The notes under the pieces are model-generated. The model did no database searches and had not been told where the DNA came from. It worked only from the letters and a program-made list of their open reading frames with translations. DNA of 64,000 nucleotides from Lotus japonicus (lineage: Eukaryota; Streptophyta; Magnoliopsida; Fabales; Fabaceae): the NCBI RefSeq assembly GCF_012489685.1, contig NC_080045.1:3477001-3541000 (forward strand), given 5' to 3'. Below, piece by piece: positions 10,847 to 22,260 of the stretch. The stretch's first letter is position 1. The number at the start of each line of letters is the position of its first letter. The translations under genes and the position numbers were made by a program.

Positions 10847-11970
10847 CCATTACGCGCCAGAAGATAGTTTCTTCCTTCCCTTGTTTATCAGCGTTTTCCT
10901 ACTACAAATCATGACCCAACTAATCCCACTTTTAATAAATGTCAGGGTCAGACATAATGATTCCAGTGGGAAAGAAGAATTTTGCACAGTATTCAAAGGC
11001 TGCAGATTGAATCTACACACACGCCTAAAACTCTACTGGCCATTGTGAGGAATTGAAAACGCCATATAAATACCTCAGAGATCATTTTTATGGGTTTTTC
11101 ACTCTTTCCTCATCCAACCATCAGGATTTCAAAGGCAGGGATTACGAAATTGAGGTTAGCCCCTTTTGGCATTTGATAGGGTTTCTGCATTTTTTTCTCA
11201 CGAATTTCTCATCCAACCATCAAGCACTCTTGTTCCTGTTTTGACTCTTGTTTTGGCTTATTTATTTTTTAATTAGGTTTTCAGGTTCAATTTTCCCCCA
11301 AATTTTCCTGCATATGCTTGATTTGATTTGTAGTTTATCTGATTTCATCACTAAGTAACCATATTGTGCCTTTGTTATAGCTTTGCTCATCCTCTATTTT
11401 CGGCTTTGATACTTATTTGCCTATTTACATTTTTTTTTTGAAATGGCCTATTTACAATGTTGCTCTCAACTGCCTTATACACTCATTGCATGCAGTTACT
11501 TGAATCAAGTTGCAGTTTATTTTTATGGAATGCTGTGGCGCACACACACACACACACACCGTAACTTGGTTGCAAACCGTTTGGTAACTTCCCCCGTTTT
11601 GGCCTATATATAGTGATGTAGTGGTGTATATTCCCTCACGTATTCTATTAACCGAGTGTAAAGGTGCAATTTTCAACTTTTAATAACTGAGTGTTCAAGA
11701 TAAATATGCATTGTTTGAATTCTGTTTCATCTTCGAATTCAACATGCAATCTGTTTCTTTCTAAGATGCGTGTTTCTTGTTGTAGCATAGATATCGCCTT
11801 TTTTGTTTAGTCCATGATTGCTGATGCTATTCCCTTAAATTGTTTCAAACATACTTTTTGTTGGTGACATACTTTAAGTTTATTGTTAAACTGAACAAAC
11901 AAACCCCTTTTGTTCAAACCCGATTTTGCTTTCTGATGTATACATTGTCTACATTATGATTTGTTTGCAG
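10847..11970 (+). promoter_or_regulatory. Promoter and 5' leader (with intron) of the first transposon-protein-like gene
   Basis: A TATA box (TATAAATA, 11065-11072) lies about 30 bases before a likely transcript start. The leader exon ends at 'attgag|gttagc' (11154/11155), and the intron runs to the 'tttgcag' acceptor at 11970. The segment 10850-11030 is colinear with 14030-14205, upstream of the Ulp1 gene: both share 'TTCAAAGGCTGC', 'AATAAATGT' and other blocks in the same order. A (CA)n run sits at 11539-11558 in the intron. Confidence 0.55.
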
Positions 11971-11996
11971 AAATTATTACTGCCATATTTCACAAG

Positions 11997-12761
11997 ATGC
12001 CTCCAAGAGCTATCTGTCCACACATGTGCTATGATCCAGAGGACTTTTCTCTTTGGAAACTTCCTGCTACTGATTTGATCACACTTTCATCACTGGATGC
12101 AATCAACACTGCTGCCTATGGCCATATTTACCCAGAAATTGTACAGGAATTTTGGGGGACCGCAAAATTGACTGAAACTGATGGACTGTTAGGGGAGTTT
12201 TTTGACTATGTCCTTAACTACAACATGAAGACAATATCAGAAGTGTTAGGGGTTCGAAGTGAAGGAGTACAATACAAAAGAGGGTGGAGGGTTGAGTCTG
12301 ATGATGATGATATCAGAAGCACTGTTTTTCAAGATGGTAAACTCTCTGCCTCTGAAGCCACGAAGGAAACCAATCTGACACAGGCTGCAAAATTGATTCA
12401 TGTGTTGATCACACATGTGTACTGCCCGAGGCTCAACTTCCATGACTACGTATATGACAAGGACATTTTCATAATGTACCATATGCTGAAGGGTGTCCGA
12501 ATAGATCCTGTGCACTTAGTTTATGATCACCTTATAAGTGTGCATGCCAACACTGGACATGCAATTCCATACGACTATCTCATCACAAGGTCTCTGAATG
12601 CAATGATGTCTCACCCCTTTCCAGGTTGGAGCCACTTCAATCCCCTGAGAACTGAGGTTATGAACAAGGATATCTTTCTGTGGAACGGTATCACAGTTCC
12701 TGATGATGACAATGAAGATGATGAAGATGCTGGTATGGATTCAGAGGATGGGGACGAGTAG
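11997..12761 (+). CDS. Putative plant transposon protein-type protein, paralogue 1
   Basis: A single coding exon of 254 residues starting 'MPPRAICPHMCYDPEDF'. The start is the first ATG after the leader intron acceptor. It aligns along its length with the protein at 19289-20278 (shared blocks such as 'EFWG', 'YDKDIFIMYHML/TDLDVFIIYHIL' and 'IPYDYLIT/IPYGFLIT'). I take it to belong to the plant-only family annotated as 'putative plant transposon protein', often seen beside Ulp1-type protease genes; this is from memory of the family pattern. The biochemical role is unknown. The C-terminus is an acidic tail ('DDDNEDDEDAGMDSEDGDE'). It is intact, with no frameshift or stop. Confidence 0.65.
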   Translation: MPPRAICPHMCYDPEDFSLWKLPATDLITLSSLDAINTAAYGHIYPEIVQEFWGTAKLTETDGLLGEFFDYVLNYNMKTISEVLGVRSEGVQYKRGWRVESDDDDIRSTVFQDGKLSASEATKETNLTQAAKLIHVLITHVYCPRLNFHDYVYDKDIFIMYHMLKGVRIDPVHLVYDHLISVHANTGHAIPYDYLITRSLNAMMSHPFPGWSHFNPLRTEVMNKDIFLWNGITVPDDDNEDDEDAGMDSEDGDE

Positions 12762-14029
12762 GGTTGATGCTGATCTGTTCTGTTGTTGTTTTTAGTATAA
12801 TTTTAAATTCTGGTATGTAACTTAACAAGTGTTTGGACAAATTTATGTTTCATTTTCCTCTGGTGAGGCAATAGTCAACCAGATGGAAGCTAGCATTGCA
12901 TGCCCTCAACAATGGTTTTATGTTAGGTTTCAATTTATGATTCGTTTTGTGTGCTAAATTGCTTAATCATTTTGACTATGGTTTTATGATTTTACTTTCA
13001 TTATAAGTGGTGGTTGTGGTTGTTATAAATTGATTTTTGCAGATAGTGGTTGGGTACTTGGAACTTGGAAGCAAAGTTACAGTTGGCTAAATTGATTTGA
13101 TGATTTTTCCCAGTTTGATTATATGTACTTATTTTTTTTTTTAAATATAAACTACATACTTAGTTTATTAAATTAAAACGGGTCTAAAAGAAACATACTT
13201 AAGTACTGGTTCGTTGGTTGTTCTGTTTAGTTATCCCTATATCCATCCTTGCCTGGGTTCGATTCCATGTTTCTTTTTTTTTTCGTTTTTATGACAAAAA
13301 AAAAGAAAAAAAGCTTTGGACATCAGGACATGAGTTGAACCCAAGACTGTATAGTGTATAGATTTGGGTTACAAGAGTTTCCATTGAACTATAATATCCT
13401 ATTCTATAATATACGTTTTACTATATTTATAAATGAGCCATAACATGAGCATTCATATACGTTCTACACTGGTTCAGTGGTTGGGAAGAACGCATATGTT
13501 GTTAAGGGCTAAGGTTCGAATCTAGCCTCAATCCTTTTTTACATTACATTCTTTTCATTTTTAACAGCTAGCCTTAGTTAACTTGCACAAATATTAAAAC
13601 TTATAGGGTTCCAAACTTTTAAAAGGAAGTTATTTAAAGGTAAAATATATATCCATAAACCAAAAATTGAAAAGAAAAAGTAAATTTTCAAGATTATTAA
13701 CCTAAATTATAATAAATTTTCAACAACAATATTATCTGAACTATTTTTTTTATAGTTTATATATTGCAATCTTCTTTTAGATCCCTCAAATTTTTTCTTC
13801 AAGTTCCGCCAGTGATGGTGAGACATTTTTAATTCATTACAAGGTAGAAAAATAAAATATGATTAATATTATTAAAAAAAGGTTCAGTTAGGATTTGAAC
13901 CTTCTACCTTAAACTACAAACAAAATCACTTGGCCACTTAGACAACGCATGATCATTGTCTTCTTCCTCAACAGAATTCAATATAATAAATATTAATTGT
14001 TACACGGTGTTGTAACACACAATTCATCA
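12762..14029. other. Spacer dense in tRNA-like modules
   Basis: No gene was seen. tRNA-like modules occur on plus at 13206-13275 ('TGGTTCGTTGG' ... 'GGGTTCGATTCC') and 13467-13540 ('TGGTTCAGTGGTTGGG' ... 'AAGGTTCGAATCT'). They also occur on minus at 13318-13395 and 13883-13945 ('TTGTCTAAGTGGCC' ... 'AAGGTTCAAATCC'). The remainder is AT-rich. Confidence 0.5.
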
Positions 14030-14412
14030 AGGTCCTCCACTTCGCGGCTCACAAACAATGACTGCATCTTCGTTTCCTTCCTTCAATAGAAATCCTACCT
14101 AACTAGACCCTAATAAATGTGTCACCATCCAAAAAGGAAAAAGTTGCACTTTGTTCAAAGGCTGCGAATTAAATCCCACACCCACGTCTGTTCTGCAAGC
14201 CCTAGGGTTCGATGCCTAAATGACTCTCTTTCTTCTTCCTTCTTTCCAGACGCATGCAATGTAGTGGTGTCGATTATTCTCTTCAACACATTCCTAATGT
14301 GCATCACATATCCAAAGAGATATAAAATGCTGATTTTAGGGTTTCGTTTGAAACTTTTTTTCCCCAAATTTCCCTCCTACCATCAAACCTCGAACACCAA
14401 TCTGAATGAGTC
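14030..14412 (+). promoter_or_regulatory. Promoter of the Ulp1-type gene, shared with the first transposon-protein gene
   Basis: This has the same order of short blocks as 10850-11030, including 'GTTCAAAGGCTGCGAATT' here against 'ATTCAAAGGCTGCAGATT' there. A TATA-like 'GATATAAAATG' lies at 14319-14329, about 90 bases before the ATG. Confidence 0.5.
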
Positions 14413-17400
14413 ATGGCTCGCAAGGGAAAGAACCCTCGACGAAATCATCTCAGAAAGCGTCCATGGGGAATTGACGGCAGTCAATCTGTGTCCGGTCCTT
14501 TGTTCAGTCCTAGGGTTGAAAGAGCCCTTCGAGCCAATGCTGGCAAAAAGGAGAAGCCTCCATCTTTAATAATACTATCCTCAAGGTATTTGTTATGTAA
14601 TCGATAATGCGGTGCAAAAAAGGTTTATGATCTGATTAGTTTAGTTGTTCACATTTTTTGCAATACAAGTTCTGCTCAATGTTTTTTCAATTTAACATTT
14701 GAAATCCAAAATTTTTCAATGTTTTAATGTTTACAAGAAACCCACCTCACCAAAATTGTCTTTTATTTCCAGTAACCAAGAAACCGAGCTCCATACCAAA
14801 CAAGTAGATGTATTATGCGATGAGTCTCCTACCATGAAAGACTGTCAAGAGAAGGATGCCAATGTGAATCAAGAAGATAAGGTCGAACAAGTTGCCTTTT
14901 TTGATTCTGTTTCTTTTGTTTATTGTTATCACGATACCATGTTTTGTTCAGTACAAAACAATAATTTTGTTTTTCTTCATGTCTTAATTCACAGTTCTCT
15001 GCTTTAGATGAAAAATTGGAAAAGGTTATTCTAGCAGTAGGCATGCTTAGCCAGGCCCTTCATAGCCCTCAACAATATACTCAGTTGGCTTCATCATCTC
15101 CGTTGCCCCTTTGTGTTACTTCACCAAACAATTGCACAGTGTCTGAAAAAATGATTGCTACTGAAACGATCCTGAAAAAGTTTATGCAACCTGATGAAGA
15201 AGCTCCGAATGACAATGAAGAACGTGTAAGGGCCAAGGCAAAGGGATTGGTGAAGAAGCTTTTTAACCGACCTGCAATGGATGAAGACAATAACTTTGTA
15301 CCTGGACATCGACCTATAGTATGCACCCCTCCTGCATCACCATTCTCGGTTCCAGATGTAAGTATTAATTCATCTGAATATTGTCATGAATTGATACATT
15401 TAAATTTTGCCTGATGAAGAATCTTTAGGTCCCTGCAATGAGATGTTTCCTTTTGCATTTCTACGATATATTGTGTGCTTAGCTTACATATCTTTTATAG
15501 CTTTAATTCAACAACACAACATTAGTTTCCCTAAACCCTAAAATGACAGTCATAGTAAGTCCTCTATAACCTTTCCAAATATTTATGGAGATTAAATTAA
15601 GGAATTTTAAAAATAACTCAAATTGGCTGATTGATTATGAGGTTTCTTAAAACTTAATTTTTAATTTTCCAGTGATCAAAAACCAATATGCTCTTGAAGC
15701 ACTACTGGTAGAAATAATTAAGATACTATGATGACAAAAATGAAATTAAAAGGATGAAGGGGAAAATCAATGATGATTAATGAATCTAGTTTGAAGTTTT
15801 AGGCTAGTTTGCATAAGTTAAGTTCTTTCAGGTTATGTCTTAGTTGCATGACTTTGTTGTCATTTTTATTGTGAAATATAATATTACTGCTTCATGTTAC
15901 TGCTATATTTTGTTAGAGTCATTTTTTATAACCTGAACATTGTCATTAATTGATACACTTAAATCAGTTCATTAATTTACATTGTCATTCAACATTTTTT
16001 TATTAGTGGCTGCCTTCCATGTTTGGGAATACAAATGTGATGCATTTGAATCATCTTGAGGTTGCTGTTGCAAATTACATCTTCAACCCAAAACATAAAA
16101 CAGGGGCTCCACTGTAAGTTTAATACTATGTGGTTTGTGGTTGTATTTAGACCAACAACATTTGCATGCCCTTAATTATAGACTTTATATTTTTTCAAGG
16201 GAAGAAGAGATTGTGAAACTTGAATGCAGGGATGCTTATGCCCTTCGAAAGGATATGTTATGTCTTCAACCAAGAGGGAAGCTTCAGGATGAGGTGAGTT
16301 ATAATCTAAAGATCATAAATGGTGATAAATTAGTTTAATCTGATTATATAGTTTGTCCAGATACTGACCTTACATGCCAACATACTTACACTGAAAGAGC
16401 GAGCAATGACCTTCTACCCATCTATACGGTTCATGCCTACTGCATTTGCCGTGAGTTTTTTTCATATATATGAAGAACCGATATTAGGTTTTGTTTATAG
16501 TGATTCATAACTAAAATTTGACATATTATTTGCACTGTTATCATGTCAGCAATTTGTCCAGTCCTGGACCGTAGAATCAGCTGACATGATCGAGTTTTAC
16601 CAGAAGGATTTTATGGGAAAAATCAACTATGTTACCAAGGTACAATGATGCTGTATGGAATTAATTAACAAAAATATCCATTACATGTAGTCTCAATGTT
16701 TGTTTTACTCTTGTAGATATACATTCCTATGAATGACATTGGCTGCCACTGGTATTTACTTGTTGTTGACTTTGTCAACAAGAACTTGGTGCTGCTTGAC
16801 TCCTGCCCAGATCCACACAGGCTTGATTTTAGAGTGTTGGACATAAAGTACATGGTTAGTAAATAACTATCAACTACATTGTATTAGATACCAACATATT
16901 GTTAATATATTTACCTCTTTATATCACTCAATCATTGTCTCAGGCTCTTTTTATCGAAAGAATGTTAATGGATCAATCATTCTATGCAATGGGAATGGCA
17001 AGGCCTAAGGTATCGGAATTTAAGATTGTTATTCCAGAAGGGTTGAGCATGCAGAAGGATAAAACGTAAGTTAGATTTCAAGTGCTCCATCTCTGATTAA
17101 AAATGTTTACTTAGCTATAAAACTAACTTCTTGTTGTGCCTGTAGGAATGATTGTGGAATCTTTGTGGCTAAATGGATGTCACACCATGGATTCATTCAC
17201 TACAAGATTGAGGTAAAAAAGAATTTCATACTTAAATATTTTATAAATTACTTGCTTCAAATTTTTAATTATTTATCGGTATTTACGCAGGTTGATGAAG
17301 GTTCCAGGTTGAGGCTAGCTCTGGACTTGACAATGAATCAATTTAACAACAAGTATGATGTCCTTACCAAAAAAGCTTTGACCTGCATGGACATATGCAA

Positions 17401-17425
17401 GGATGCAGCTGTGTCAACAACTTGA
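14413..17425 (+). CDS. Ulp1-type (C48) cysteine protease, 11 exons
   Basis: Exons: 14413-14585, 14773-14890, 14995-15357, 16007-16113, 16200-16293, 16361-16450, 16550-16639, 16717-16854, 16944-17065, 17146-17212 and 17291-17425. All have GT-AG borders with matching phases, giving 498 residues. The C-terminal part is a Ulp1/SENP fold with an intact catalytic set: His356 in 'GCHWYLLVVD', Asp373 in 'LLDS', Cys435 in 'NDCGIFV', and oxyanion Gln428. The family cleaves SUMO or related modifiers; the substrate here is unknown. The N-terminus is basic ('MARKGKNPRRNHLRKR'), which suits nuclear entry, then a long low-complexity linker follows. Many plant genomes carry such proteases in mobile elements, but the full intron set and intact triad suggest a working gene. 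Exon 3-4 junction spans an intron carrying a dispersed repeat. Confidence 0.85.
15572..15771 (+). repeat. Dispersed ~205-bp repeat, copy B, in a Ulp1-gene intron
   Basis: Matches 7669-7877 along its length in the same orientation. It lies in the 649-bp intron between exons 3 and 4. Confidence 0.75.
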
Positions 17426-18445
17426 GATTTTTCATTACTTTCTGGGCACCTACTTTCTGACATTTAACTGCTTGATCGTGTGTTGAATCTTGTCCTGTTT
17501 CTGTTCTTGATCATTTTCGACTTTTTATCCCGGTTATTTTGTTTGGACAACTAAATATTGTGACTGCTGGTGGTTAAATGACTATAATTTTGCTATGTAG
17601 TCTTTTTATATCTACTGTTTCCTGTGAATGGTTGAACTAAATATTGCTATGCGTTATTGTCTAACCTTTCATTCATTTTAGAAAAAAAAATTTGAGTATC
17701 AAAATGTTTTCAAAGGAATTTAGGTGTCAGGTTATATTACTATTTCAGTCACAAAAAAAACCTGTACTGTATCAAATAATTTTCCCGAAGCATTCATCAT
17801 ATAGTTCGCAAAATTAATTTTTTCCTCAAAATTTTCCCTTATTTTTTCCAAACATTTGATATTTCAAGTATGAAAATACAATGTTAGCGTATAATTTTTC
17901 TATAACGTATTTCCTTATAAATTTTCCATATATTTTCCACATTAACAATTGATATATCAATTATATTGTTGCATCAATTTTAATTTTAGCGTTTTATTTT
18001 ACTATCAAGTATTTCCTCATAATTTTTCCATATATTTTTCACATTACTAATTGATAGGAAAATTTGTCTGATTAAAATTTATGAGGAAACGCCAAAATAA
18101 AACTTTAGCGTTTGAAATTAAAATTTTAGCGTTTACTACTTTTCCTATTGAATATTTCCCCAAAATATTCCGTTTATTTCTCAAATTAACAATTGATTTA
18201 TTATTAATTATGCAGTTCAAATTTTAGCATAAATTAATTGACTTTTAGCATAAAATTTTTGCATAATTAAATTTTTAAAACAAAACAAGCATACATTACT
18301 TTTTTTTTCTAACTAAATTAATTAATAAAAAATTAAAGCGATTATTTTATTATTTTTCCAAACATGCTTATTTTTTATTTTATGAAAATCAAAAAATATT
18401 ATTCTCCTCACTAACAAAATACACACACTCACAAATTGGTCCTCT
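17426..18445. other. Very AT-rich spacer
   Basis: The 3' flank of the Ulp1 gene. 'ttttagcgttt'-like phrases recur between 17880 and 18240, partly as inverted copies (for example 'tttcctcataa' near 18013 against 'ttatgaggaaacgcc' near 18080). No gene was seen. Confidence 0.5.
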
Positions 18446-18449
18446 AGTA

Positions 18450-19282
18450 TTGGGAAATCAAAAACAAAACCTAGCCCCTTTCTTCCCAAAACGCATCAGC
18501 CACCCTAATCATCACTGCATTGGAAACCATCAAGGTATTCAATTTTCTCTTAAGCACTCTGCCAAATGGCTGCTGACACGAGAATTGAAACCATACTCGA
18601 GCATCTCAACCGGTGCAATATCAACACACGATGCCTTACCCCTTGAATATATGAAGAGATTTCCACAACCACTGCAAAGGTTTTTCGACACCTGCGGAAT
18701 TTCAAGGTACACACCATTTTTTTCCATTTTTTTTCTCAAATTAGAAGTTAGGGTTTTAATTTTCTTCATCTATCATCATGTCGATTGCTTTCTTTGTGGT
18801 TTCGGTTAGAATCTTGTAAGCGTTTTGTCAATTACTCAATTTAGAAATTAGGGCTTTATTTCTCGTTCTCTATCATGAAGTATAATGCTTTCTGTGTGAT
18901 TTGGATTACAAACGATTATGGGTATTGTCAATTGTTCTTATACTCTATTTATAATAGATTAGGGCTATAATCTTCAAAACTGCTTCATCTTCGAGTTCAA
19001 CCTGTTTGATGTTTTATGAGTTTGGTGCTTTCGTTTATTTAACATTGTTATTATTAACATGTTTGAGTAGTTTGTAATGAGGAAACCTGTTTTATGTGTG
19101 TTATATTCACAAAAACCAGTATATGTATGTTTTTCAATGTTTACCCCTTTTCAGAGTTTTTTTCCCAAATAAATCATAATTGCTTCCTATTAATGCTTCT
19201 AATATATGAATATAGATGGCGGTTTTTTGTGAATTATCTACATTTTCTGATCCCTTGTAAATTCTCACATTTCTGATTCCAG
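18450..19282 (+). promoter_or_regulatory. 5' leader exon and intron of the second transposon-protein-like gene
   Basis: A leader exon probably ends at 'tttcaag|gtacac' (18705/18706), and the intron ends at 'gattccag' (19282), six bases before the ATG. The leader holds a 26-codon upstream ORF (ATG 18566, stop ending 18646). The same leader-intron layout is seen in paralogue 1. Confidence 0.4.
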
Positions 19283-19288
19283 GCTCAA

Positions 19289-20023
19289 ATGGCAAATAGA
19301 CCCATCTGCAAGCCATATTTTATTGACACTCATGACTTATTGGAGTGGAACATACCAGGCGCCAAACGTATTCATTCTAGTTCGCTTATGCACATAAATT
19401 ATGTTGCTGCTGAGGAAACCATCTTTCCAGAGCTTGTGAGAGAATTCTGGGGCGGTGCCCGGTTCGATGAAACAAGTACTTTGAAAGGGCAGGTTCTGGA
19501 CTATGATTTGTCATTTGACATTGACAGAATCTCCGATCTTCTTCAAATCCCAACTGGAGGGGAAATATATGATAAGGACTGGAAACGTGGGAAGGACATG
19601 GATGATATTCGCCAAACTGTGTATGGCGCGCAGGAAATCTCCAATGCAAATGCCACCCGCGTCATATATCTGACCCCTGCTGCCAGCCTTGTTTTCCTTA
19701 TGGCTGTCAACGTCTTCTGTCCAAGGGTATCTCAACATAACTATATCACAGATCTGGATGTGTTCATCATTTATCACATCTTGAAGAAAATTAAGTTAGA
19801 CCCTGTTAATCTCGTCCACCAACATTTAAGGCGTGCCCAAGCAAATAACTCCATGGGCATTCCTTATGGATTTCTGATAACTCTATACCTGCGGTATATG
19901 GAACCGATGCGCTTTGCTGGGTGGAACCAATTTGCTCGACAAGAAGCACGGCAGATGTCATCTGCCTTTCTTGAATGCAGAGGTGTTGGCACTGAGGAGC
20001 GCCCAGAGTCTGAAAGGGATGCA

Positions 20024-20056
<33 letters not shown>

Positions 20057-20278
20057 GCATTGGATGCTGCTGCTGCACATGCTGAAGATGATCATGATGG
20101 TGCAGGAGATGCTGAAGATGAACATGTTGATCCAGATGATAACAGTGGGGACAGTGAAAGCACATCCAGCGTTGTTAATTTATCTGACACTACTTCAACC
20201 TCTGGTAGTCCTTCTTCATGTCTCAGTACAAGGAAGAGGAAGAGAATTTTTCCTGGATCACCTTCTCAACCAAATTAA
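19289..20278 (+). CDS. Putative plant transposon protein-type protein, paralogue 2
   Basis: A single coding exon of 329 residues from 'MANRPICKPYFIDTHDLLEW'. The first 225 or so residues are homologous to the protein at 11997-12761. The tail is longer. It has a pure Asp run encoded by a GAT repeat (about 20023-20053), an Ala-rich stretch, more acidic sequence, a Ser-rich stretch, and a basic 'TRKRKRIF' near the end that looks like a nuclear localisation signal. The role is unknown. It is intact. It probably arose by duplication with paralogue 1, with the Ulp1 gene lying between them. Confidence 0.65.
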
Positions 20279-20961
20279 GTTTATTTCTGTTGTTATCATT
20301 ATGACTATGACAATTTTATGGCTAATTATGCCATGGTTTGTAATTTTTGGGCATTGCTGACAATCTTTTTGGGCCTTTATGACAAATTTCGGTTTGATTT
20401 GCATTTTGTTAAGATTGGAAAATGTTTTAATGGCTGATTTTACATCTTTAAGTTCTTTACTTGTGATGCTTATCCTTATTGATATGTATGGGGTCATACA
20501 GATACAACTCACCACATGTTATTGTCCTATAAAAACAGAGCAAAGGTTAGGATTTTTTTGAAGTTTTTGGGTAGACTCGCTCACTCATAGACATAGGAAA
20601 TGGGCCTGGCCCAAGTTCTTTTTTTTCGGTTTAGTTTTCATTCCACTTCATTTCACTGCATCCAGGTTTTCTGTTTAAGATTCAAGATTAACTGTGGAGA
20701 TAAGATAAATCTTTTTCCATGAAGCTTGTGAAAAATTGTACCATGTTTTCATTCATTGCTGAAGATGAATAACCTTTCCATGAAGTTTCATTTACATCTA
20801 GGGCTAACAATGATAAACATATAACTTTAGCAATGTACTTATAACCACAAAAATGTACTTAACTTATAACCACCAAAATGTACTTAAGCACCAAAATGCT
20901 AAAATTTAGCATAATCCACACTTAGTCTAATACAATAATTCGAAGACAATAAACACAACAA
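20279..20961. other. Spacer between convergent genes
   Basis: Holds the 3' flank of the transposon-protein-like gene and that of the GRF gene. Nothing else was recognised. Confidence 0.5.
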
Positions 20962-21454
20962 TTACAACTTCAAAATAACAAGCAATAACGTAATTAGGAC
21001 CACCACAAGAATTCCAAAAACTACAGTCAACAACATTTGGTCCCTGGACTTCATTCCATCCACCAGTTTTTTAATTTTGGCATCTTCATTCTCATGGCCA
21101 CTATTCTCTTCTTCTTCAGCTAATGGATTAACAAAACATGTACTCGCTTGATTCCTTGGTTGTCTACTAGTTCGTTGTTGGATGCGTCGAGGAGGATCAA
21201 CCCAGACAAAATAGTCACACTTCTGTAAAAATGAAGAAAGAAAAGAAAAAATATGTGATTCAAACAACTTGAATCAAGAATTCGTGTTAGCAACCAGAAA
21301 CGATGATTACCATTGCAGGACAATTATAGAAACGACGTCCATAGTTAAATTCTGTCCAGGATGTCCTAAACGAAGCTAACAGACCACATTTGCATAACCT
21401 TTCATAATCAACATGACTACAAGATCCTGGGGAGCTATGTGATTGGGATGTCAT
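20962..21454 (-). CDS. GRF-type zinc finger protein with C-terminal membrane segment, 2 exons
   Basis: Exons 21454-21311 and 21222-20962 join in phase 0, giving 134 residues. The GRF zinc finger spans the intron: Cys21, Cys23, Cys45 and Cys50 in 'CKCGLL', 'YGRRFYNCPAM' and 'KCDYFVWVDPP'. GRF fingers bind single-stranded nucleic acid or mediate protein contacts in better-studied proteins. An acidic, polar middle is followed by a hydrophobic C-terminal segment (about 111-132, 'VVFGILVVVLITLLLVI'), so the protein is probably tail-anchored. An ATG nine bases upstream (21463) is an alternative start. Such short GRF-plus-membrane proteins are common in legume genomes and of unknown role. Confidence 0.75.
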
Positions 21455-21615
21455 GATCTTCATGTAACACCTACTAAAAATAGGATACCACACATAAGTT
21501 ATAGCATGCTAATAATATGCATTTTCAGATTAAAATTTTAGAATTTAAAAATCCAAAACACCCAATTCGATAAATTATAAACCCTAATTTCCCAATTTCG
21601 CAAATCTGGGTACAA

Positions 21616-21960
21616 TCAGCCCCAATTTGTACCCATTTGACAAATCATGACTTATGCTTTACCAATAACGATCCAATTCAACCCTACCGTCTCTAATTTT
21701 TCATCTCAACAAATTAGGGTTCCATTAAATCCCAAATGTTCCCCAATTGACAAATTGGGGTTTCGGATAACAGTAAAATCAGCCCCAATTTGTATGCATT
21801 GGACAAATCGTGACTTATGCTTTACCAATAACGATCCAATTCAACCCTACCATTTCTAATTTGTCATCTAAAAAAATTAGGGTTCCAATAAATCTCAAAT
21901 GTTCCCCAACCGACAAATTAGGGTTTCGGATAACAGTAAAATTAGGGTTCAAATGTCTCT
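21616..21960. repeat. 163-bp tandem duplication upstream of the GRF gene
   Basis: 'tcagccccaatttgta' occurs at 21616 and again at 21779, and the following bases match ('gacttatgctttaccaata', 'cgatccaattcaaccctacc'). A third partial unit begins near 21941. It lies 160-500 bases upstream of the GRF start codon, so it may be promoter sequence. Confidence 0.8.
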
Positions 21961-22260
21961 AAAAATGACAATCAACACCAACATAATATGGAAGCTACTA
22001 CTAAGCAAATTAATCGTTAATTTAGGGGAGCTAGATCCAAAATTTTCAAACGGAGACGAATGAGACATCTCACATATACTAACTGACAACACTCAAACTG
22101 TCTAACAAAGAAAACAAAAGTAATCTTACCTTAACTCAGCGAACGAATGAGGAGGAAATAAGATGAAGAAGAGAACAGAAGTGGAGGATCGAGTCAGCTC
22201 GCTAATGGTTCACAGCCATGCTCATCTTCTCCGTGCTCGCGAGTTGATTCCAGAAGCAAA

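Noticed and set aside
14117..14569. Plus-strand frame over the Ulp1 promoter
   Set aside because: It overlaps the supported first exon in another frame and resembles no protein.
19806..20165. His-rich minus-strand frame
   Set aside because: It is the mirror of the GAT/Asp repeat of the plus-strand gene.
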